Of a stretch of DNA of 64,000 bases, positions 49,818 through 56,680 are shown piece by piece. Both the position numbers and the translations under genes were made by a program. The notes beneath the pieces were generated by a model. It did not search any database. It was given only the letters and a program-made list of their open reading frames with translations, and was not told the DNA's origin. Each line of letters opens with the position of its first letter. The stretch's first letter is position 1. This DNA comes from Streptomyces sp. NBC_00683 (lineage in GTDB: Bacteria; Actinomycetota; Actinomycetes; Streptomycetales; Streptomycetaceae), in contig NZ_CP109013.1 of the NCBI RefSeq assembly GCF_036226745.1, positions 2,852,001 through 2,916,000 on the forward strand. Reading direction: 5' to 3'.

Positions 49818-49997
49818 ATGGCCCGCCTGCACACCACGGGTATCGCCCAGGAATTCGACATGGCGGGAAGCAGCTCGGTCAAGCACTTCGATCTGGGCGG
49901 ATCCGCTCCGAACCAGGACCCCCTGCCCGCACCGGATGAGCCCGGGCGCGAGGGCGACCGCACCGACCCGGGCCGTGAGCAGCAGGAAGCGCGGTAG
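49818..49997 (+). pseudogene. Short ORF, possible 3' remnant of a truncated gene
   Basis: 59 codons beginning MARLHTTGIAQEFDMAGSSS and ending with a hydrophilic Pro/Asp/Arg tail. It lies just right of repeat copy 1, stops 7 bp before the next start, and its frame stays open upstream through the repeat. It has no ribosome site. I read it as the C-terminal end of a gene whose front was lost at the repeat junction; it could also be a real small protein. Confidence 0.35.
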
Positions 49998-50004
49998 AGG
50001 ACCG

Positions 50005-50634
50005 ATGAACAGCTCCATCAAGATCACTTCGGGCGAGCCGCCCGTACGCCGCCGTCGCATGCCGGTCGCAGTCGTCGTCGTGTCGGTACTCCTGGCCTGC
50101 GTGGCCGCCGCGATCGGCCTGGTTTCCTGCGCCGCCGACGAAGTCTCATCGGACCTGTCGGACCAGGAGATGACCTGCTGCTGGGAGGACGGGGCCACGC
50201 CTACCTGGATGAGCGGCCAGCTCGGCATCCGGATTCCCGACGCGGCATCGGACCGTCGTGCGGGGTACAAGACCGGGCAGCGCTACGACACCGGTCTGCT
50301 GTCCTTCGTCCTCCCGAGCGAGGAAGCGGAGACGTACACCGGGCGACTCATCCAGACCGGCACGAAGATGATCGGGAACTCCCACCCCAAGGAAAAGGGG
50401 TACCGCCCTGCGGCCGCCTTCAGGCATCTCGGACTGCCCGAACCGGAGACGTTGGTCCAGGGCCTGCGGAAGTCCAGCCTGTGCCCGGACGACCTCGCGA
50501 CCCCGGAGGGCAAGTACCTCCAACGCTGCGTCGATCTCTTCGCCCACGAGTTCGCACCAGGCACCACGCGGATCTACGTCCGGTCGACCATCGAACCGTC
50601 CGTGACGCCCCCTCCTTCGAGCAAGACTCCGTAG
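50005..50634 (+). CDS. Membrane-anchored extracytoplasmic protein of unknown function
   Basis: 209 aa. A basic stretch (RRRRMP) and one hydrophobic segment (VAVVVVSVLLACVAAAIGLVSC, residues ~21-42) are followed by an exported domain with several Cys (TCCWEDG; LCPDD; QRCVD). The Cys at the end of the helix recalls a lipobox, but LVSC lacks the usual small residue pattern. GAGG precedes the ATG. It is the only full gene between the two 65-bp repeats. No family recognised. Confidence 0.7.
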   Translation: MNSSIKITSGEPPVRRRRMPVAVVVVSVLLACVAAAIGLVSCAADEVSSDLSDQEMTCCWEDGATPTWMSGQLGIRIPDAASDRRAGYKTGQRYDTGLLSFVLPSEEAETYTGRLIQTGTKMIGNSHPKEKGYRPAAAFRHLGLPEPETLVQGLRKSSLCPDDLATPEGKYLQRCVDLFAHEFAPGTTRIYVRSTIEPSVTPPPSSKTP

Positions 50635-50819
50635 CCGGCGGCGGCGGATGACGGAGGTCAGGCACGGTCCTCCTGATCTCGTCGCCCCTACCGCCCACCG
50701 CGTCGCATGGCCCTGCAGGCGGATACGGTCGGAGGACCGTGCCTGTACGCCGGGCAACTCGGAATACATCGAGTACATGCACGGGCCCGCACCTGTTGTG
50801 GCCGGAACTGGCCGGAACA

Positions 50820-50884
50820 CCACACCCCGCCGGACGTGGCGGAGCCCGGGAGTCGTATCCAGCTCCCGGGCCCCTGGGGATGCC
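50820..50884. repeat. 65-bp direct repeat, copy 2
   Basis: Identical to 49738-49802. On the minus strand it follows directly after the second tRNA-like RNA, and its inverted repeat could end that transcript; on the plus strand it follows the membrane protein gene by 185 bp. Confidence 0.9.
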
Positions 50885-50897
50885 ACCCAATTGCGCT

Positions 50898-51033
50898 TGC
50901 CAGCGCCGTTTAAGAGTGCGGATCAGTCGTCAGACCGTCGCGTTCTTCCATTGAACTACCGCGCCAAGAAGAGGTGCAGGCCGGATTCGAACCAGCATTC
51001 AACGGTGTTCGTCCGTACCCGGTCGATCTGGCA
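50898..51033 (-). ncRNA. tRNA-like noncoding RNA 2 (closed acceptor, permuted order)
   Basis: Read on the minus strand: 3' half first, with T-arm GCTGG-TTCGAAT-CCGGC (50996-50980) and acceptor-like CTGCACC. Then come a 7-nt loop TCTTCTT and the complementary GGCGCGG (50965-50959; five Watson-Crick pairs, one G-U, one mismatch), then TA and a D-arm GTTC-AATGGAA-GAAC. The arms join in the helix ACCGTTG/CGACGGT (51006-51000 with 50940-50934, 7 bp). Outside this, GTACGGA pairs with TCCGCAC (6 of 7) and TGCCAG with CTGGCA (6 of 6). No ordinary tRNA reading fits. It resembles YrlA-type Y RNAs. Confidence 0.65.
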
Positions 51034-51055
51034 GTCGGTGGCAATACTGAAGCTT

Positions 51056-51187
51056 GAGCGAGAGTCTGAGTGTGATCGCGGTTGCCTCTGCCATGTTGGG
51101 CCACCCCGGCCAGTGGTGCCGGGGGAAGGACTCGAACCTTCACCTTTGCCGCGTCTTCAGGCTGAACGTCAGTTTCAGTCTGCGCTC
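51056..51187 (-). ncRNA. tRNA-like noncoding RNA 1 (closed acceptor, permuted order)
   Basis: Read on the minus strand: T-arm GAAGG-TTCGAGT-CCTTC (51141-51125), acceptor-like CCCCGGC (51124-51118), loop ACCACTG of 7 nt that includes an ACCA, perfect complement GCCGGGG (51110-51104), TG, then a D-arm GCC...TGG...GGC (51101-51084). The anticodon-stem position is CGCGG/CCGCG (51153-51149 with 51081-51077). Nested outside are AGCCTGA/TCAGACT (6 of 7) and GAGCG/CGCTC (51187-51183 with 51060-51056). It lies 93 bp after the stop of the 243-aa protein gene on the same strand. Confidence 0.7.
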
Positions 51188-51279
51188 GTCACACGGACCG
51201 GACCTCAACCGGCCGCGTGATGGTGCGCACCCCCACGACAGTGCGCGGGGGCGATTGTGGATGCTACCTGCGTCCGGTG

Positions 51280-52011
51280 CTAGCCGAACAGGTAGCCGAA
51301 CACCGCGTCGCCGACCCGCTGGTCGGTGACCTCGGCGCTGTTGGCCTCCTCGCGGGCGAACTTGACCGCGTGCTGCAGCTTCTCGACCCGCTCCAGCAGC
51401 TCGTTCACCCGCTTCGCCGGAAGCGAACCGGAGAACTTCACGGTCGTCCAGTACCCGATCGGCACGTCCTCGTAGTACACGTCGACCTGCGCCGGGTGCT
51501 TCTCGGTCGCCTCGGCCTTGACGTGGTTGCGCGGGACCTTCTTCGTCCGGATCGTGCGGACCGGGTCGGTCTTCCACCAGTCCGTCGACGGGTCGAGCGA
51601 CCAGGACTCGGAGGCGTCGAGCACGGGGAGCTTCTTCACGAAGGTGTGCAGGTCGGTGAGCTGCTTCTCCAGGAAGAGCAGGTAGCTGACCGGTACTTCG
51701 CGGACGATCGTCCGTCCGTCGACGGTGACGTCGGCGCGGGCTGCGCAGTTGGCCCAGTCCTTGGTGGCGGTCACGTCGAACAGCCGGGTCAGGGACGCGG
51801 AGATCTCACGCAGCACGTCCTCGGTCTTGACCTGTACGCGCGTGGACTCGGGCGGCAGCTGCTCGCCCTCCTCGTCCTTCGGCTGGTACGTACGCGAGAT
51901 ACCGGCCAGCTGTACGGGCTTCTGCACCTTGTGGTGTGCCGCGGTGATGTCCTGGAGCGACTTGCTCTTGACACCCTTTTCCACGGCGATGATCTGGTTG
52001 AGCTTCGCCAC
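51280..52011 (-). CDS. Conserved protein of unknown function next to tRNA-like RNAs
   Basis: 243 aa, soluble, charged, starting MAKLNQIIAVEKGVKSKSLQ from GTG 52011 with GGGGGG 4 nt upstream. It has no signal peptide or membrane segment. It has a helix-rich N-terminus, a Trp-rich middle (SWSLDPSTDWWKTDP) followed by a basic stretch (RTIRTKKVPRNHVK), and a helical C-terminus. The closest label I can recall is DUF7873, also found in actinophages; I am not certain. It is not a TROVE/Ro60 protein by appearance. Its 3' end lies 93 bp upstream of the first tRNA-like RNA, so a joint transcript is plausible and an RNA-binding role is an inference from that. Confidence 0.75.
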   Translation of the reverse strand: MAKLNQIIAVEKGVKSKSLQDITAAHHKVQKPVQLAGISRTYQPKDEEGEQLPPESTRVQVKTEDVLREISASLTRLFDVTATKDWANCAARADVTVDGRTIVREVPVSYLLFLEKQLTDLHTFVKKLPVLDASESWSLDPSTDWWKTDPVRTIRTKKVPRNHVKAEATEKHPAQVDVYYEDVPIGYWTTVKFSGSLPAKRVNELLERVEKLQHAVKFAREEANSAEVTDQRVGDAVFGYLFG

Positions 52012-52161
52012 TTCGCCCCCCTTCGGACCAGAGGAACGTACCTCACCGGGTGTCGATCGTCCGTACGGTTTTTCGCGCCGCCCGGTGCGCCGCCCTCTGT
52101 CATCGGGTGGGGATCGGGGTCATGATGACGCGGTGGGCCGGGTGAATCCAGGGGGGATGTC

Positions 52162-52785
52162 ATGGCGGGAGCAGGCGCGCGCATAGTGGTGCGGCCGGAC
52201 AACGCGCTCTACCGCAGGCGGTTGGCGCTCTACGGCGTGATCGGTGTTCCTGCTCTGTGCTCGCTCGGAGCCCTGACGATCGGTGAGTTCGGCATCGGCT
52301 GGCTCGTTCCGATGCTCGTGCTGATCGTCCTGCCCCTGGTGGCGACCCTCGTGATGATGGCGCTGCGCTCCTCGCTGGCGCAGATCTCGGTCATCGGGGA
52401 CGAACTCCGGGTCGACAACGCCTTCGGTGCGGCTCTCTACTCCGTCCCCGTGGAGTTCCTGACCGGTCTGCATCCCATCACCTTCGGCGCCGGGCCCCTC
52501 ACCCCGACGCCGGGGCGTGTGGTCATCACCTCGGCGGTGACGCGCCCGTACGTGCTCGACCTGCGGCCCTGGCAGCAGGCCGACGTGGAACGGCTCACGC
52601 GACGTCTGCGGAACGTACCGGTGTCGGCATCCGCCGCCTCGTCGCTCAAGGAGCTGAGGAGCGCCTTTCCCCGTGTCCGCCTCGCCTGGTGGCACGCTCA
52701 CCCCTGGGGCGTGCTCGTCCTGCAGAGCGCCCTCGTCGTCGGCTACTTCCTCGCGGCTTCCGCGCTGATGGACCCCACCGCGTAA
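52162..52785 (+). CDS. Membrane protein with PH-like domain
   Basis: 207 aa. A pair of hydrophobic segments at residues ~22-42 and 46-68 is followed by a soluble stretch (AQISVIGDELRVDNAFGAALYSVPVE) reminiscent of bacterial PH/DUF3093-like domains, and a final transmembrane segment near 185-205. GGGGGG lies 5 nt upstream of the ATG. Divergent from the 243-aa protein gene. Function unknown. Confidence 0.78.
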   Translation: MAGAGARIVVRPDNALYRRRLALYGVIGVPALCSLGALTIGEFGIGWLVPMLVLIVLPLVATLVMMALRSSLAQISVIGDELRVDNAFGAALYSVPVEFLTGLHPITFGAGPLTPTPGRVVITSAVTRPYVLDLRPWQQADVERLTRRLRNVPVSASAASSLKELRSAFPRVRLAWWHAHPWGVLVLQSALVVGYFLAASALMDPTA

Positions 52786-52809
52786 CGCGGCACTCCGGCC
52801 CACCGGACC

Positions 52810-53493
52810 TCAGGCCGCGCCGCGGGCCAGTCGGAAGCCGAGGTCGTCGATGGTGAACGTGGGGTGGCTGCGGCGGCGCACCGTGGCGCCGCAGCCGCGC
52901 TCCGACTCGGCCCAGCCGCCGCCGCGGAAGATGCGGTACGCGCCGTAGACCTCCTCGTCGTAGAGATCCCAGCACCACTCCCAGACGTTGCCCAGCATGT
53001 CGTGCAGCCCCCACGCGTTGGGCGTCCTGCCGCCGACGTCGTGGGCGCGGCCCTCGGAGTTGGCGTCGTACCAGGCGATCTCGTCGATCTCGCCGTAGCG
53101 GTAACCGGTGGTCCCCGCCTTGCAGGCGTACTGCCACTCGGCCTCGGTCGGCAGGCGGTAGCCGTCGGCCGTCCGGTCCCAGGTCACTTCCCCGCTCCGT
53201 ACGTCATGGGAGTAGGCCTGGGCCAGCCCGGCCCGCACCGACATCAGGTTGCACACCTCGACGGCGTCGAGCCAGCTGATGTTCGTGACGGGCGCGGCAC
53301 TGCTCACGGCGGGGGCGGGGTCCGTTCCGGTGACGGCTCCGTGCTGTCGGGTGGTGACCGGGTACCGGCCGAGCAGGAAGGGCGCGATCTCCGCCTGCCA
53401 GCGGGTGCCCCGGCGGTCGTCACGCAGGTCGACGGTGCCGCCGGGGATCTCGGCCATCGCGGCGGTCATCGGGTCGTCGGTGAGCGGGTGCAC
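52810..53493 (-). CDS. SUMF1/formylglycine-generating-enzyme-fold protein
   Basis: 227 aa. The family signature is present: FLLGRYPVTTRQ near residue 40, YRLPTEAEWQYACKAG near 115, NAWGLHDMLGNVWEWCWD near 160 and FRGGGWAESERGCGATVRRR near 190. Members include sulfatase-maturing FGE and EgtB/SenA-like or nonheme iron enzymes. The catalytic Cys pair of true FGE is not clearly present, so the activity is open. It converges on the membrane protein gene and is 64 bp from the oxidoreductase genes. Confidence 0.85.
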   Translation of the reverse strand: MHPLTDDPMTAAMAEIPGGTVDLRDDRRGTRWQAEIAPFLLGRYPVTTRQHGAVTGTDPAPAVSSAAPVTNISWLDAVEVCNLMSVRAGLAQAYSHDVRSGEVTWDRTADGYRLPTEAEWQYACKAGTTGYRYGEIDEIAWYDANSEGRAHDVGGRTPNAWGLHDMLGNVWEWCWDLYDEEVYGAYRIFRGGGWAESERGCGATVRRRSHPTFTIDDLGFRLARGAA

Positions 53494-53557
53494 GCCGTGG
53501 GCCTCTCAGTTCGAGGAGGCCGACAGGCCGCCGAGGCCCACGATACGGAGAAGCGGG

Positions 53558-54610
53558 TCAGCCCACGACGGTCCAGGTGTCCTTGCCGGCGAGGAGCGTG
53601 TCCAGTTCACCCTTGCCGTGTTGTTCGACGGCGGTGTCGAGCTGGTCGGACATGAGGGTGTCGTAGACGGGTCGCTCGACGCTGCGCAGGACACCGATGG
53701 GGGTGTGGTGGAGGGTGTCGGCGTCGGCGAGGCGGGACAGGGCGAAGGCCGTGGTGGAGCTGGGGTTGTGGGCGTCGTGGACGAGGATGCGGGACTGGTT
53801 GTCCTCGGTGACCGCGACCACTTCGAGGTCGCCGGTGACCGGGTCGCGGACGACGCCCTTGTGGCCTTCGGCGCCGAAGCGGATGGGCCGGCCGTGTTCG
53901 AGGCGGATGACGGCTTCCTCGGCCCGGTCCTTGTCCTTGAGGGCGTCGAAGGCGCCGTCGTTGAAGATGTTGCAGTTCTGGTAGATCTCCACGAGCGCGG
54001 TGCCCGGGTGGTCGGCCGCCGCGCGCAGCACGCTGGTGAGGTGCTTGCGGTCGGAGTCGACGGTGCGGGCGACGAAGGACGCCTCGGCGCCCAGTGCGAG
54101 GGAGACGGGGTTGAAGGGGGCGTCGAGGGATCCCATCGGCGTGGACTTGGTGATCTTGCCGATTTCGGAGGTGGGGCTGTACTGGCCCTTGGTCAGTCCG
54201 TAGATCCTGTTGTTGAACAGGAGGATCTTGAGGTTGACGTTGCGGCGCAGGGCGTGGATGAGGTGGTTCCCGCCGATGGACAGGGCATCCCCGTCGCCGG
54301 TGACGACCCAGACCGACAGGTCACGGCGTGAGGTGGCCAGCCCGGTCGCGATGGAGGGGGCGCGGCCGTGGATGGAGTGCATCCCGTAGGTGTTCATGTA
54401 GTACGGGAAGCGCGAGGAGCAGCCGATGCCGGAAATGAAGGTGATGTTCTCCTTCGCCAGCCCGAGTTCGGGCATGAACCCCTGCACCGCCGCGAGAACC
54501 GCGTAGTCACCGCAGCCCGGGCACCAGCGCACCTCCTGGTCGGACTTGAAATCACGGGCGCTCAGGGAAGCTTCGCTCTTCGGGACGAGCGACAGGAGCT
54601 CACTGGACAT
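53558..54610 (-). CDS. 2-oxoacid:ferredoxin oxidoreductase subunit beta
   Basis: 350-aa thiamine-diphosphate subunit. The cluster-binding RWCPGCGDY is near residue 30, and the TPP-binding GDGDALSIGGNHLI is near 112 with NNRIYGLTKGQYSPT following. It decarboxylates a 2-oxoacid to an acyl-CoA with electrons passed to ferredoxin; the sequence resembles 2-oxoglutarate (KorB) enzymes. ATG 54610 overlaps the alpha gene's stop by 11 bp. It is the last gene of the chain that begins with the PKS genes. Confidence 0.93.
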   Translation of the reverse strand: MSSELLSLVPKSEASLSARDFKSDQEVRWCPGCGDYAVLAAVQGFMPELGLAKENITFISGIGCSSRFPYYMNTYGMHSIHGRAPSIATGLATSRRDLSVWVVTGDGDALSIGGNHLIHALRRNVNLKILLFNNRIYGLTKGQYSPTSEIGKITKSTPMGSLDAPFNPVSLALGAEASFVARTVDSDRKHLTSVLRAAADHPGTALVEIYQNCNIFNDGAFDALKDKDRAEEAVIRLEHGRPIRFGAEGHKGVVRDPVTGDLEVVAVTEDNQSRILVHDAHNPSSTTAFALSRLADADTLHHTPIGVLRSVERPVYDTLMSDQLDTAVEQHGKGELDTLLAGKDTWTVVG

Positions 54611-56456
54611 CGATGGCCTCCTTGAGGGCTGTGGCGAGCTGCTCGGCCTTGAAGGGCATTCCGTTGACCTGGGTGAAACTGCGGGCATCGACCAGGTACT
54701 TGGCCCGGATCAGGGTGGCGAGCTGGCCGAGGTTCATCTCCGGGACGACGACCTTGTCGTACCGCTTCAGCACCTCGCCGAGGTTCTTCGGGAACGGGTT
54801 GAGGTGACGCAGGTGGGCCTGCGCGATCGGCTCGCCGGCCGCCCGCAGCCGCCGTACCGCCGCGGTGATCGGCCCGTACGTCGAACCCCACCCCAGCACC
54901 AGGGTGGCGGCCCCCGCCGGATCGTCGACCTCCAGGTCCGGCACCGTGATCCCGTCGATCTTCGCCTGGCGGGTACGGACCATGAAGTCGTGGTTGGCCG
55001 GGTCGTAGGAGATGTTCCCCGTGCCGTCCTGCTTCTCGATCCCGCCGATCCGGTGCTCCAGACCCGGCGTCCCCGGCACCGCCCACGGACGGGCCAGCGT
55101 CCCAGGATCCCGCTTGTAGGGCCAGAACACCTCCGTACCGTCGGCCAGTTCATGGTTCGGGCCCGTCGCGAACTGCGTCCGCAGATCCGGAAGACTGTCG
55201 ATCTCCGGGATCCGCCACGGCTCCGAACCGTTCGCCAGATACCCGTCCGACAGCAGGAACACCGGAGTCCGGTACGTCAGCGCGATCCTCACCGCGTCCA
55301 GCGTCGCGTCGAAGCAGTCCGCCGGCGTCCTGGGAGCCACGATCGGCACCGGAGCCTCACCGTTGCGCCCGTACATCGCCTGCAGCAGATCCGCCTGCTC
55401 CGTCTTCGTCGGCAGCCCCGTCGACGGACCACCCCGCTGGATGTCGATGATCAGCAACGGCAACTCCAAAGACACCGCCAGCCCGATCGTCTCCGACTTC
55501 AGCGCCACACCCGGACCCGACGTCGTCGTCACCCCGAGAGAACCACCGAACGCCGCACCCAGCGCCGCCCCGATCCCCGCGATCTCGTCCTCCGCCTGGA
55601 ACGTCCGCACACCGAAGTTCTTGTGACGCGACAGCTCATGCAGGATGTCCGACGCAGGAGTGATCGGATACGAACCCAGGTACACCGGCAGATCCGCCAG
55701 CCGCCCCGCCGCGATCAAACCGTACGACAATGCGAGATTCCCAGAAATATTGCGGTACGTACCTGTCGGGAACGCCTGCGTCGCAGGAGCCACCTCATAA
55801 GAGACAGCGAAGTCCTCCGTCGTCTCACCGAAATTCCAGCCCGCCCGGAACGCCGCCACATTCGCCTCGGCAATGACCGGCTTCTTCGCGAACTTCGACC
55901 GGAGAAACTTCTCCGTACCCTCCGTCGGACGGTTGTACATCCACGACAACAACCCGAGCGCAAACATATTCTTCGACCGCTCGGCCTCTTTACGGGAAAG
56001 CCCGAACTCCTTCAAAGCCTCGATCGTCAACGTCGTCAACGGCACCGGATGGACCTGGTAACCGTCGAGGGAGCCGTCCTCCAACGGGGAGGTGTCGTAA
56101 CCGACCTTCGCCATGGGGCGCTTGGTGAATTCATCGGTGTTCACGATGATCTCGGCACCCCGCGGCACGTCCTCCATATTCGCCTTGAGTGCGGCGGGGT
56201 TCATCGCGACCAGGACGTTCGGTGCGTCGCCGGGGGTCAGGATGTCGTGGTCCGCGAAGTGCAGCTGGAACGACGACACACCCGGCAATGTGCCGGCAGG
56301 TGCTCGGATCTCGGCGGGGAAGTTCGGCAGCGTCGACAGGTCGTTCCCGAACGACGCCGTCTCCGACGTGAACCGGTCACCCGTCAATTGCATGCCATCA
56401 CCCGAGTCACCCGCGAAGCGAATGATCACCCGGTCCAGACGGCGAATCTCGTTCAC
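54600..56456 (-). CDS. 2-oxoacid:ferredoxin oxidoreductase subunit alpha (gamma-alpha fusion)
   Basis: 618 aa. The N-terminal gamma domain (IIRFAGDSGDGMQLTGDR) is fused to the alpha domain with YPITPASDILHELS and the TTTSGPGVALKSE motif, the arrangement of actinobacterial KorA. GTG 56456 has GGGGAG 5 nt upstream and overlaps the stop of the DUF6059-like gene. Most Streptomyces carry a housekeeping copy elsewhere; this one belongs, by coupling, to the polyketide operon and may supply an acyl-CoA or drive ferredoxin reduction. Confidence 0.93.
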   Translation of the reverse strand: MNEIRRLDRVIIRFAGDSGDGMQLTGDRFTSETASFGNDLSTLPNFPAEIRAPAGTLPGVSSFQLHFADHDILTPGDAPNVLVAMNPAALKANMEDVPRGAEIIVNTDEFTKRPMAKVGYDTSPLEDGSLDGYQVHPVPLTTLTIEALKEFGLSRKEAERSKNMFALGLLSWMYNRPTEGTEKFLRSKFAKKPVIAEANVAAFRAGWNFGETTEDFAVSYEVAPATQAFPTGTYRNISGNLALSYGLIAAGRLADLPVYLGSYPITPASDILHELSRHKNFGVRTFQAEDEIAGIGAALGAAFGGSLGVTTTSGPGVALKSETIGLAVSLELPLLIIDIQRGGPSTGLPTKTEQADLLQAMYGRNGEAPVPIVAPRTPADCFDATLDAVRIALTYRTPVFLLSDGYLANGSEPWRIPEIDSLPDLRTQFATGPNHELADGTEVFWPYKRDPGTLARPWAVPGTPGLEHRIGGIEKQDGTGNISYDPANHDFMVRTRQAKIDGITVPDLEVDDPAGAATLVLGWGSTYGPITAAVRRLRAAGEPIAQAHLRHLNPFPKNLGEVLKRYDKVVVPEMNLGQLATLIRAKYLVDARSFTQVNGMPFKAEQLATALKEAIDVQ

Positions 56457-56680
56457 TCCCGCTCCCCGATCGGTGCCATGAGTTGTTTTTGCAGCGCGAT
56501 TTCCGTACGGGTCAGCGGTACGTCCGGGCAAAGCCTTTCCGGATGGCCCTCCGGGGGTTCCTTCAATCGCGTCGCGACCATCGGTACCGGCGGTCCCATG
56601 GTGGGGAGGCCCAGCCAGATCCAGCCCGCCGCGGTCAGCGAGCTGTAGATCTCGCGCAGAGCTCTTCTCACGTACTTCAT
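56453..56680 (-). CDS. DUF6059-like small protein
   Basis: 75 aa starting MKYVRRALREIYSSLTAAGW, with a hydrophobic Gly/Pro-rich centre (WIWLGLPTMGPPVPM) and a charged C-terminus. Small proteins of this type (DUF6059) occur in Streptomyces polyketide clusters; no activity is known to me. It overlaps the acyltransferase upstream by 4 bp and korA downstream by 4 bp, so it is tightly coupled between them. Confidence 0.75.
   Translation of the reverse strand: MKYVRRALREIYSSLTAAGWIWLGLPTMGPPVPMVATRLKEPPEGHPERLCPDVPLTRTEIALQKQLMAPIGERE

Noticed and set aside
50898..51187. Two or three ordinary tRNA genes, possibly degenerate
   Set aside because: T-arm and D-arm signals invite this reading, but ordinary order gives acceptor stems with only three or four pairs and no anticodon stem. 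Pairing each 3' half with the following 5' half gives near-perfect stems.
50898..51187. Group I or group II permuted intron around the tRNA-like halves
   Set aside because: The spacers are under about 70 nt and show no catalytic-core signatures, so no self-splicing intron fits.
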